From positions 1-30,016 of the forward strand of contig JABDQY010000267.1 in assembly GCA_013042025.1 (NCBI GenBank): DNA of 30,016 bases, read 5' to 3'. Of this stretch, positions 15,820-22,987 are shown one piece after another. The notes beneath the pieces are model-generated. The model saw only the letters and a program-made list of their open reading frames with translations, was not told where the DNA came from and did no database searches. The first letter of the stretch is position 1. Each line of letters starts with the position of its first letter. The position numbers and the translations under genes are program-made. The DNA comes from Bacteroidia bacterium. GTDB taxonomy: Bacteria; Bacteroidota; Bacteroidia; NS11-12g; UBA9320.

Positions 15820-16559
15820 TATTTCAAACTTTCAAAAGTCTTAGCAGCATCAAAACTCTCTGCAGCTTCACCTACGCGGATTATTTCCACAGACTTAATA
15901 AAAACAGGTTGAAGAGGCATGTCTCTTCCATCTCTGTTTACTAGTGATATTGCAACTGCATTCTCTACACCTTCGATTACTTTGCCAAAAACGGTATGTC
16001 TTCCATCTAAGAAAGGGGTGGGTTTTACAGTAATGAAGAACTGACTTCCATTGGTTCCGGGTCCAGCGTTTGCCATCGAAAGTATTCCTGCACAATTATG
16101 ACTCAGTTCTGGGTGAAATTCATCTTTAAATTGATATCCTGGTCCTCCACTTCCAACACCCATTGGATCACCACCTTGAATCATAAAATCAGGAATAACC
16201 CTATGAAAAGTTAATCCATCAAAATAAGCCTCACCTTCTCCTCTTGCATTATTTGCAATTTTACCTTCTGCGAGGCCTACAAAATTTGCTACTGTTACAG
16301 GAGTTTTTTCCATCTCCAATTGAATTAGAATACTTCCATTTGAAGTATTCATTTTTGCATAAAGTCCGTTATCCATTGTTGTATTTGTATTTGTAATTGT
16401 GTCTTGAGGAACTACAGAGTTTTGTACAGTATCTGCAGTAATTGAGGTGGCATCAGATGAGATTTCATCAGTATCTGCAGATTGATTTTTTTTTGAGTCT
16501 AACTGGTTGCAGGCAAAAAACAAAGTGCCAATAAATAGAAGTAAAATTGTTTTTTTCAT
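15819..16559 (-). CDS. Cyclophilin-type peptidyl-prolyl isomerase lipoprotein
   Basis: 246 residues. The lipoprotein signal peptide ends in FFAC (Cys17), then a Ser/Thr/Asp-rich linker (to about 70) leads to a cyclophilin domain. Family motifs are clear: FHRVIPDFMIQGGDP (active-site Arg and Phe region), GPGTNGSQFFIT, and FLDGRHTVFGKVIEG. It should catalyse cis-trans isomerisation of Xaa-Pro bonds on the periplasmic side of the envelope. It is the first gene of a two-gene unit with pgk, joined by TAATG. A near-consensus -7 box (TAACTTCG, minus strand, 16587-16580) precedes it. The bacterial-type short cyclophilin core makes the assignment firm; the client proteins are unknown. Confidence 0.93.
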   Translation of the reverse strand: MKKTILLLFIGTLFFACNQLDSKKNQSADTDEISSDATSITADTVQNSVVPQDTITNTNTTMDNGLYAKMNTSNGSILIQLEMEKTPVTVANFVGLAEGKIANNARGEGEAYFDGLTFHRVIPDFMIQGGDPMGVGSGGPGYQFKDEFHPELSHNCAGILSMANAGPGTNGSQFFITVKPTPFLDGRHTVFGKVIEGVENAVAISLVNRDGRDMPLQPVFIKSVEIIRVGEAAESFDAAKTFESLK

Positions 16560-16654
16560 CTCTAAAAATAAAGTTGGGGCGAAGTTAAAAAAATTAACAA
16601 GATATTAGACCTTAATTGGTATTGAGATCTGAACGATATTCTATTAATCAATCC

Positions 16655-16680
16655 AAAAAAAAGACCCTGTTAAGGGTCTT
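16655..16680 (-). terminator. Intrinsic terminator of the LytTR regulator transcript
   Basis: On the minus strand AAGACCCT / TAAC / AGGGTCTT makes a perfect 8-bp stem followed by a T run (16660-16655 and beyond). It lies about 144 bases after the regulator stop. That 3' untranslated stretch (16681-16823) holds no supported ORF on either strand. The remaining bases 16560-16654 hold only the upstream region of the cyclophilin gene. Confidence 0.75.
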
Positions 16681-16823
16681 ATGATTTAGAGTTTTCATTT
16701 CAATAATCGAAAGACAAAGGTTCTCTTTCTCTATTGTATCTTCGAATGTACTTACTATATGGGAATAGAAGGTAAAGATTTATGAGCGTTTTTGTGAGCG
16801 TGTATATTTTTCTTCCAAACGAG

Positions 16824-17564
16824 TTATGAATAGGTGTTAACATGGCTCACAAACTCAGATTTTCTTCGTGTGGCGACACTCAATGTTATATTGTTTTGCA
16901 AAGTAAAAGACCCCCCTCTACCAGTTTCTATGGATTTGACCTTAGAGCAATTCGCGATTACCGAGCGATGAGCTTTAAAAAAATATTCGGGTAATAATTG
17001 TTCGTAATGAGAAACTGGGTAGCTCGTGTAGTAAGAGGTGTTTTCTAGAATAATGGTGGAATATGACCCGTCGGAAACTAGAGCGTAGATGTCTACAAAT
17101 CTTAAGCGAATGTGTTTTCCTTGGTGCTGGATGTAAATAGAATTGCTAGATTGTTCCATTATTTCCTTTAACGAGTCTTTCTCATTGGTAAAAATCATAG
17201 GTGCATGTTTTACCTTTTCAAGAGTTTCAACAAACTCTTCAATATCAATTGGTTTTAGTATATAGTCAAAGGCTGCCATTTTAATCGCTTTAATAGCATA
17301 ATGGTCATAACTGGTAATAAATACATTGGTATATTGCTGAAACCGGATGTAATCAAAGATTTCGAAACTTAAACCATCTTCAAGGTGAATGTCCAATAAA
17401 AGAATATCGGGTTGCTTCTCGGAAATAACTTCAACCGCTTCTTTAATGCTACTGGCTTCGCCAATTACTTCAAATCCATCAATTTCTCTCGCAATTATAT
17501 TTCGAACAAATTGCCGGGCATTTACTTCATCATCTACAACAACAATAGTTTTCATTCGATTCAT
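16824..17564 (-). CDS. LytTR-family response regulator
   Basis: 246 residues. The CheY-like receiver domain (about 4-120) has the acidic pair Asp11/Asp12 (VVVDDE), phospho-acceptor Asp58 (LLLDIHLEDG), Thr84 (FITSYD) and Lys104 (YILKPID). The LytTR DNA-binding domain (about 140-246) includes IYIQHQGKHIRLRFVDIYAL, FFKAHRSVIANCSKVKSI and TLSVATRRKSEF. It should be a cytoplasmic phosphorylation-controlled transcription factor. No sensor kinase of the matching 7TM/5TM-type is adjacent, so it is an orphan in this window. The start may be Met1 (17564) or Met4 (17555, MKTIVVVDDE), the latter matching the usual family start. A 33-bp imperfect dyad lies upstream and may be its own binding site. Confidence 0.93.
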   Translation of the reverse strand: MNRMKTIVVVDDEVNARQFVRNIIAREIDGFEVIGEASSIKEAVEVISEKQPDILLLDIHLEDGLSFEIFDYIRFQQYTNVFITSYDHYAIKAIKMAAFDYILKPIDIEEFVETLEKVKHAPMIFTNEKDSLKEIMEQSSNSIYIQHQGKHIRLRFVDIYALVSDGSYSTIILENTSYYTSYPVSHYEQLLPEYFFKAHRSVIANCSKVKSIETGRGGSFTLQNNITLSVATRRKSEFVSHVNTYS

Positions 17565-17587
17565 TTAAAGTTTCGCAAGTTGGAATA

Positions 17588-17620
17588 AGTGTATCTATGG
17601 TAGTAATTACCCTATACACT
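17588..17620. promoter_or_regulatory. Imperfect 33-bp dyad upstream of the LytTR regulator
   Basis: Outer arms AGTGTAT (17588-17594) and ATACACT (17614-17620) are perfect inverted copies. Inside them GGTA and TACC form a nested pair around GTAAT. It lies between the divergent regulator and SRPBCC genes, 24 bases from the regulator start. It is a candidate binding site; no protein can be assigned from sequence alone. Confidence 0.4.
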
Positions 17621-17701
17621 GAATAATCTTTTCAAACTTAATGATTTTGGAGAAATCAAAAGAAATGCGTTACTTCGATTTGTAACAAACAGACAATTGA
17701 T

Positions 17702-18739
17702 ATGAAATTTTTAAAGGGCCTTTTATACTTTGTTTTGATTCTTCTGGTTGCAGCATTATTAGCAGCATTATTTGCACCAGGATCAAAGACTATTGAACGT
17801 TCAATTATAATTGGAGGTTCTAAAGACAAGATATTTAGTCAAGTAGCCAATTTTGAAAATTGGACAAAGTGGGATCCGTGGTATACAAAAGACACCAATC
17901 AAACGAGAACATATAAAGGAACTTTAGGTGATGACGGGTACGGATACACTTGGAAATCGAGTAACAAGGATGTCGGTGAGGGAAGAATGCAGATGGTGTC
18001 TGTTGAAGGGAAAGAAAAACTAAACTATCAACTTGTTTTTAAGAATAGAAATAGTGAAGAAAAAGCAGAAGGATCATTTTCTTTTGAGGAAAGAGACAGT
18101 AAAACTAAAGTGAGTTGGTCAATGGTTTCAAAAATGCCTTATCCAATGAAAATCATGAATTATTTTATGGAAGGTTGGATTGGTCCAGATTTCGAAAAAG
18201 GTTTAGAAAACTTAAAATTTTACATAGAGAATTCAGCAGATCAAGACCTAAATATAGAATCAATGGGTATTCAAATAATCACGGAACAAGGTGTGAACTA
18301 TGCAATAGTAAAATCCGATAATCTTGAAATGACTAAAATGGCAAACTTCTTTGCAACATCGTATCCTCAAATATATGGTTACATTCAAACAAATGGACTT
18401 GCACCCAAGGGTCCTTCGCGAGTGTTTTATTATAATTGGGACGAAGACAATAAGACAACAACCTTGGCAGCAGCTGTTCCAATTTCTGAGCTTCTAATTG
18501 AGGAAAGCTATGATGTTGAACTAGAGTCAGGAAAGGCTCAGGTAAAACCGCAAAGCATAGAGTATATATTAAAAGGAGGTTATTCCGGACTCAAGAATTC
18601 TCATAATGCACTAGATAAATGGTTGGAAACAAACAATAAGGAAATGGAATCACCTGTAATTGAGGAGTATATCAAAGGACCTAACGACACTCAAGATACC
18701 AGTGAATTTGAAACTAAAATAATCTATATGTTTAAGTAG
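17702..18739 (+). CDS. Membrane-anchored SRPBCC (polyketide cyclase-like) protein with GyrI-like effector domain
   Basis: 345 residues. One N-terminal transmembrane helix (about 4-25, LLYFVLILLVAALLAALFA) is followed by a START/SRPBCC hydrophobic-pocket domain (about 30-178; SIIIGGSKDKIFSQVANFENWTKWDPW is the typical opening). A C-terminal GyrI-like/AraC-effector-binding domain (about 185-345; IITEQGVNYAIVKSDNL, VFYYNWDEDN, YEILKGGYSGL-like) follows. Both domains bind small molecules, so a ligand-sensing or carrier role is plausible, but no substrate can be named. No DNA-binding domain is present, so it is not itself a transcription factor. It starts at ATG 17702, divergent from the LytTR regulator, and its 3' end overlaps the convergent HExxH gene by 8 bases. 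Confidence 0.8.
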   Translation: MKFLKGLLYFVLILLVAALLAALFAPGSKTIERSIIIGGSKDKIFSQVANFENWTKWDPWYTKDTNQTRTYKGTLGDDGYGYTWKSSNKDVGEGRMQMVSVEGKEKLNYQLVFKNRNSEEKAEGSFSFEERDSKTKVSWSMVSKMPYPMKIMNYFMEGWIGPDFEKGLENLKFYIENSADQDLNIESMGIQIITEQGVNYAIVKSDNLEMTKMANFFATSYPQIYGYIQTNGLAPKGPSRVFYYNWDEDNKTTTLAAAVPISELLIEESYDVELESGKAQVKPQSIEYILKGGYSGLKNSHNALDKWLETNNKEMESPVIEEYIKGPNDTQDTSEFETKIIYMFK

Positions 18740-19073
18740 TTTCTTTCCTCCACATCGACCAAAACTTCCTTTTTTTAAGATAGTCTAAGTCTTTATCTTT
18801 TAGATATGCTTCCTTCTCAAAACTAATGTTTCGGTATGCCTTGTCATGGTTTAGATGAGTAATTAACAGCACTATGTACTCAACAAGATAAATTATGTAA
18901 AAGAAGATAATTAGTAGTTCAATCTGTTGTTTTAGATGAATCTTTTCGTGGTTTAATATCACTTTATTTGTGCTGAATTCTTTATTCTTAAAGAACACAA
19001 AAGGCCACAAAGCAATTGCAGTTACACTTTGTGGTAGAAGAAATCTAATAATAGGAAGTACAAGCAGAATCAT
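18732..19073 (-). CDS. Small membrane protein with HExxH motif
   Basis: 113 residues with two hydrophobic stretches (about 1-27 and 52-72) and, between them, HEKIH within ILNHEKIHLKQQIELL. HExxH is the zinc-binding motif of many metallopeptidases, and its position next to a transmembrane helix recalls membrane peptidases such as the M48/M56 groups. No third zinc ligand can be assigned with certainty. The C-terminus is basic and probably cytoplasmic. I recognise similar short Bacteroidota proteins only as uncharacterised. It is the last gene of a three-gene run with the repeat protein and pnuC (12-base gap to pnuC). Enzyme activity is inference; the gene itself is well supported by context and composition. 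Confidence 0.7.
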   Translation of the reverse strand: MILLVLPIIRFLLPQSVTAIALWPFVFFKNKEFSTNKVILNHEKIHLKQQIELLIIFFYIIYLVEYIVLLITHLNHDKAYRNISFEKEAYLKDKDLDYLKKRKFWSMWRKETT

Positions 19074-19085
19074 TTCAGCTTTAAT

Positions 19086-19640
19086 CTAAGTAAGTTTGTT
19101 TTTCCATTGAAAATATCCATATACTGAAAGCCCTGTATAAATAAGCATTTGAATGGCTAAAAAATCAAGTTCTGTTATTTTATATAACCAAATACTATAC
19201 ATGTTTATTAAAATCCAAAAAAGCCAAGCTACAAGGTACTTATATATCTCTAAAAACGTTGCTATTATTCCGAAAACAGTGCTAAGAGCATCGTAGTATG
19301 TTTTGTCAGCATCAAGCTTACCCATTAAGAAACCTAAACCAAGACTCGCTGCGACACCAAAGAGAACTATGGCAAACACGGAACTCCTTTTTATTCGTTT
19401 AATCTGAAGTTCTTGAGATTCTATTCTGTTCCAAATATATAATCCGTAGAGACCCATAAATGCATAGAAGATGTAAAGCAGCGTTTCAGAATACAAAAGA
19501 TTGTTATAAAAAAGAAGGGCTCCCGATAGGGAACCCAATATTCCAAAAGCCCAACACCATTTTATCTCTTTGATGTAAAAAAGAATAAAAAGAATGTTGA
19601 ATGAAAAGCTGATAATTTCTAATACCAGCAGTTTATTCAT
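19086..19640 (-). CDS. pnuC: PnuC-family vitamin (nicotinamide riboside) transporter
   Basis: 184 residues, with about seven hydrophobic segments as expected of the PnuC fold. Family features include YSETLLYIFYAFMGLYGLYIWNR and the second-half blocks LVAWLFWILINMYSIWLY and MLIYTGLSVYGYFQWK. PnuC proteins let nicotinamide riboside cross the inner membrane by facilitated diffusion; paralogues move thiamine (PnuT) or riboflavin (PnuX). No nadR-type kinase is adjacent, and I saw no recognisable riboswitch upstream, so the substrate is not certain. Its ATG overlaps the stop of the repeat-protein gene (TAATG), implying translational coupling, and the HExxH gene follows after 12 bases. Confidence 0.88.
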   Translation of the reverse strand: MNKLLVLEIISFSFNILFILFYIKEIKWCWAFGILGSLSGALLFYNNLLYSETLLYIFYAFMGLYGLYIWNRIESQELQIKRIKRSSVFAIVLFGVAASLGLGFLMGKLDADKTYYDALSTVFGIIATFLEIYKYLVAWLFWILINMYSIWLYKITELDFLAIQMLIYTGLSVYGYFQWKNKLT

Positions 19641-20164
19641 TATACATCTTTTGCGGCTTCGTCAATGTCTTCTGATGCATCTTTAACAACATCTTCAACA
19701 TTATCAGCTGCATCTTTCACAGATTCAGCAACGTCTTCTGTAGCTTGTCCTGTTTTGTCCTTTACCTTATCAACTACGTCTCCAGCTACATCTTTCGCTT
19801 TGTCAACCGCATCTTCTGCCATATCTTTTGCCTTATCGAAAGCCTCACCCGCAGATTCAGCAACATCTTCTGCCATGTCTTTCGCTTTGTCTACTGCTTT
19901 TCCAGCAACATCTTTTGCCTTATCGAAAGCTTCGCCAGCAGATTCAGCTACGTCACCTGACACTTCTTTCACTTTTTCAACTGCATCACCAGCCATATCC
20001 TTTGCTTTATCTACAGCTTCCTCAGCTGCTTCAGCAACGTCTTCAGCAACGTCTTTTACTTTATCCGCTGCTTCATGAGCAAATTTACCTGTACTTTCAG
20101 CAGCATCTTCCGCTATTTCTTTGGCCTGACCAAACAAGTTTTTAAAAAAATTACCTATTCCCAT
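19640..20164 (-). CDS. LEA-like/apolipoprotein-like helical repeat protein
   Basis: 174 residues, almost wholly Ala, Asp, Glu, Lys and Val, arranged in 11-residue amphipathic units such as AVDKAKDMAGD, AVEKVKEVSGD and AVDKAKDVAGD. This pattern is typical of group 3 LEA (LEA_4) and YtxH-like stress proteins. A 29-residue block (72-100) is repeated in tandem (101-129), both starting VAESAGEAFDKAKD. There is no signal peptide or transmembrane helix; the start MGIGNFFKNLFGQAKEIAED is a plausible short amphipathic anchor. Likely cytoplasmic and partly disordered, it may protect membranes or proteins under drying, salt or cold stress, but this is inference from composition. It leads an operon with pnuC and the HExxH gene. 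Long ORFs on the opposite strand are artefacts of the repeat. Confidence 0.85.
   Translation of the reverse strand: MGIGNFFKNLFGQAKEIAEDAAESTGKFAHEAADKVKDVAEDVAEAAEEAVDKAKDMAGDAVEKVKEVSGDVAESAGEAFDKAKDVAGKAVDKAKDMAEDVAESAGEAFDKAKDMAEDAVDKAKDVAGDVVDKVKDKTGQATEDVAESVKDAADNVEDVVKDASEDIDEAAKDV
19778..19951 (-). repeat. Tandem 87-bp coding duplication in the helical repeat gene
   Basis: Two adjacent 87-base units (19951-19865 and 19864-19778) encode near-identical 29-residue blocks. In the shared VAESAGEAF part at least five codons differ only at silent positions, so the copy is not recent. Confidence 0.7.
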
Positions 20165-20176
20165 TATATTTTTATT

Positions 20177-20194
20177 TTAGATTCGCAAATCTAA
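20177..20194. promoter_or_regulatory. 18-bp palindrome with a minus-strand -7 box between divergent operons
   Basis: TTAGATT-CGCA-AATCTAA is a 7-bp perfect inverted repeat filling much of the 29-base gap between the repeat-protein start (20164) and the M28 peptidase start (20194). On the minus strand it contains TAGATTTG (20193-20186), a perfect TAnnTTTG; on the plus strand TAGATTCG is a 7 of 8 match. It could be an operator over two face-to-face promoters. Confidence 0.45.
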
Positions 20195-21474
20195 TGATTC
20201 TTAGTAAAACTCACATATTAGCTCTGGTTATCGGTAGTTTCGGTGTTCTTAATAATAGTTGGGCTCAAGACAGATTTACTGCCCAGGAACACATCAATGA
20301 GCTGTGTAGTGACGCATACTTTGGCAGAGGATATATAAACAAAGGTGATAGCATTGCTGCTGCTTATTTGAAACAGAACTTCATTGAAATTGGTTTGCTT
20401 CCTGGAGATTCAAGCTATTATCACCGCTTCACTTTAGATGTAAACACCATTCCAGTTGCCTCAGTTTCAATTGATGGTGAGGAGCTATCTCCAGGGAAGG
20501 ACTTTGTAATAAGTCCGGGTTCAAATTCTAGTTCTGGTAACAAAGAACTGTTGTTTTTTTCTGAAAAATTACTAGAGTCGGATAAGGCCCCAAGAAAGAT
20601 TAAAAAAGCACTTAGAAAAGGCTATTTACCCGTTATAGGATTGTATGATAAAAGCAACAAAAAAGTGGTAGCCAATATCAATGAAATTAGAAAATGCCAT
20701 GAAAAAAGTACAATAGCATTTTTGAAAGAAAACTTAACCTGGAGTGTTTCTAGAAAGCAAAAAAGAGGATGCGAGATATGGTTCTTAGATTCCGTGTTTA
20801 ATAAGTTTTCAAAAGATGTAAGTTTTGTGATTGAGGCAGATTTTATTAAAAACTACAATTCTCAAAATGTTATTGGTTACGTTGAAGGAACAGAACAACC
20901 AGATAGCTTCATTTTCTTTTGTGGCCACTATGATCATCTTGGTAAGATGGGTAATGCTACTTATTATGGTGCGAATGATAATGCAAGCGGAATAGCTATG
21001 CTATTGGATATGGCAATATATTTTCAACAGCATCCTCAAAAGTATACCATAGTTTTTGTTGGATTTGCAGCTGAAGAAGCAGGACTAATAGGTTCGTATA
21101 ATTATGTCTTAAACCCTCCAGAAAGGATGCCTTTGAAGAATACAAGGTTTGTTTTTAATATGGATTTAATGGGAAGTGGAAGCAAGGGTGCAACAATAGT
21201 TAACGGGAACATCTTTAAAAGTTATTATGATGATCTAGTACAAATTAATGACAAGGAAGGGTACTTACCTACTATAAAATCTCGAGGTAAAGCTGCAAAT
21301 AGTGATCACTACTATTTTTCTGAAGCCGGAATTCCTTCATTTTTTATTTACTTAATGGGTGATTACACCTTTTATCATATTCCTGAAGACAACCCAAGTA
21401 ACCTTAAACTTGGTCCGTACTACGAGAAGAGCTTTATGTTAATTCGAGATTTTATTATCTTGCTTAATAAATAG
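20194..21474 (+). CDS. Secreted M28-family zinc metallopeptidase
   Basis: 426 residues. The signal peptide (1-25, ending NSWAQ) directs export. The C-terminal two-thirds is an M28 aminopeptidase-type domain with the full di-zinc set: His245 and Asp247 in CGHYDHLG, bridging Asp262 in GANDNASG, Glu294/Glu295 in AAEEAG (base and ligand), Asp324 in NMDLMG, and His372 in SDHYYF. The region 30-215 resembles the protease-associated/N-terminal portion of such enzymes. It should release N-terminal residues from peptides in the periplasm or outside the cell. It heads a tight plus-strand operon: the next gene starts one base after its stop. The neighbours suggest amino-acid or peptide salvage but do not prove it. 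Confidence 0.92.
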   Translation: MILSKTHILALVIGSFGVLNNSWAQDRFTAQEHINELCSDAYFGRGYINKGDSIAAAYLKQNFIEIGLLPGDSSYYHRFTLDVNTIPVASVSIDGEELSPGKDFVISPGSNSSSGNKELLFFSEKLLESDKAPRKIKKALRKGYLPVIGLYDKSNKKVVANINEIRKCHEKSTIAFLKENLTWSVSRKQKRGCEIWFLDSVFNKFSKDVSFVIEADFIKNYNSQNVIGYVEGTEQPDSFIFFCGHYDHLGKMGNATYYGANDNASGIAMLLDMAIYFQQHPQKYTIVFVGFAAEEAGLIGSYNYVLNPPERMPLKNTRFVFNMDLMGSGSKGATIVNGNIFKSYYDDLVQINDKEGYLPTIKSRGKAANSDHYYFSEAGIPSFFIYLMGDYTFYHIPEDNPSNLKLGPYYEKSFMLIRDFIILLNK

Positions 21475-21475
21475 A

Positions 21476-22987
21476 ATGTTTTCGTTTGTAAATTCTTTCA
21501 TGTCATGGTATTTAAAAAAGAGAATTCCAATTATGGAAAACACTTTTCGTAATCCTGCCAAAGTACAGAGTGAAGTTTTTTATAATCTAATTGAAGAAGC
21601 GAAGAATACTGCTTTTGGGCTCGAATATAATCTAGGTAACTTACAGTCTATTAACGACTTTCAAGACCAAGTTCCATTGTTTACTTATGATCAAATTAAA
21701 CCGTACATCCTAAAAGCAATGCACGGGGAATCAGATGTTTTGTGGCCAGGGGAAATAACATGGTTTGCAACATCTAGTGGTACTACCTCTGACAAAAGTA
21801 AGTTCATTCCTGTTAGTTATGAAGCACTAGAAGAGTGCCATTTAAAAGGAGTAAGAGATTTATTGGCCTGGTATTATTTTTATAATCCTAAAGCCAAAGT
21901 ATTTCAGGGTAAAGGGTTAATAATTGGAGGTAGCCATAGTGTAAATGAGCTCTCTCCGAATTCTTATTCTGGGGATTTAAGTGCGGTATTGATGAACAAT
22001 CTGCCATTTATTGCAACCCAATTGGTAACTCCTAGTAGAGATATATCTTTGATGCCAAACTGGAATGAGAAACTCACTAAAATGATAGACTCTACTTATC
22101 AAGAGAATGTTACAAACATTTCAGGGGTGCCAACCTGGACTTTGCTATTATTAAAAGGGATATTAAAGAAAACCGGTGCAAAAAACATAAAAGAGGTTTG
22201 GCCAAATTTAGAGCTATACATTCACGGTGGAGTTAATTTTCAACCCTATAAAAAGCAATTTGAACAATTAATTGGAAGCTACAGCATGCAGTATCGTGAA
22301 ACGTATAATGCTTCTGAGGGTTTTTTAGGAATACAGGACTCTGATAACGAGGATATGGTTTTAATGCTGGATTATGGAATATTTTACGAATTTGTTAAGC
22401 TAGAAGAGTTAGATGGTGCGAATCCTACAAGCTATTGGATTGATAACGTCGAGCTAAACGTAAATTATGCAGTAATTATAAGTACAAATGCTGGTCTTTG
22501 GAGGTATGTGCTTGGTGATACAATTATGTTCACTAGCTTAAAACCTCATCGATTTAAAATTACTGGTAGAACTAAGAATTTTATTAATGCTTTTGGCGAA
22601 GAGTTGATGGTTGAAAACGCTGAAAAGGCAATCACTATTGCACAAGATCAGTGTAATTGTCAAGTGTCAGAATTTACTGCTGGCCCCGTATATCTAAGTA
22701 TTGAGAATAAAGGACGTCACGAGTGGGCTATAGAATTTGATAAAGAGCCGGATAATTTGGAACATTTTATTGATGTGCTTGACAAGGAACTGCAATCGTG
22801 TAACTCAGATTACGAAGCGAAAAGACAAGCTGATTTAGCTTTGCTCAAGCCAATTGTACATATTTGTAGACCGGGAACATTTTACAAATGGATGAATAGA
22901 AATGATAAACTAGGGGGACAACACAAAGTGCCCAAACTAAGTAATAATAGAAAAATATTAGAAGAGATAATAGATGAAAGTAAATAA
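21476..22987 (+). CDS. GH3-type (auxin-responsive promoter family) acyl-acid amido synthetase
   Basis: 503 residues. It belongs to the adenylate-forming GH3 family named from plant auxin-responsive genes, not to glycosidase family 3. The ATP-binding loop is visible in WFATSSGTTSDKSKFIPVS (about 95-115). Later blocks include NISGVPTWTLLLL, YIHGGVNFQPYKKQF, YNASEGFLG (motif 2) and the C-terminal-domain hinge region DTIMFTSLKPHRFKITGRTKNFINAFGEELM. In plants these enzymes activate carboxylic acids as AMP esters and join them to amino acids. Bacterial homologues are common in Bacteroidota and their substrates are mostly unknown. The gene lies in an operon one base after the M28 peptidase and overlaps the next gene by 14 bases. 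Cytoplasmic; no signal peptide. Confidence 0.9.
   Translation: MFSFVNSFMSWYLKKRIPIMENTFRNPAKVQSEVFYNLIEEAKNTAFGLEYNLGNLQSINDFQDQVPLFTYDQIKPYILKAMHGESDVLWPGEITWFATSSGTTSDKSKFIPVSYEALEECHLKGVRDLLAWYYFYNPKAKVFQGKGLIIGGSHSVNELSPNSYSGDLSAVLMNNLPFIATQLVTPSRDISLMPNWNEKLTKMIDSTYQENVTNISGVPTWTLLLLKGILKKTGAKNIKEVWPNLELYIHGGVNFQPYKKQFEQLIGSYSMQYRETYNASEGFLGIQDSDNEDMVLMLDYGIFYEFVKLEELDGANPTSYWIDNVELNVNYAVIISTNAGLWRYVLGDTIMFTSLKPHRFKITGRTKNFINAFGEELMVENAEKAITIAQDQCNCQVSEFTAGPVYLSIENKGRHEWAIEFDKEPDNLEHFIDVLDKELQSCNSDYEAKRQADLALLKPIVHICRPGTFYKWMNRNDKLGGQHKVPKLSNNRKILEEIIDESK

Noticed and set aside
16783..16801. Direct repeat TGAGCGT with 12-base period
   Set aside because: It is two copies of seven bases only, with no dyad or motif context; chance is a fair explanation.
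19665..20145. Three overlapping plus-strand ORFs across the helical repeat gene
   Set aside because: They are antisense mirrors of the GC-richer Ala/Asp/Lys repeat codons. Their low-complexity Ser/Thr/Leu products follow from the repeat, and the minus-strand protein has a coherent 11-mer pattern and operon position.
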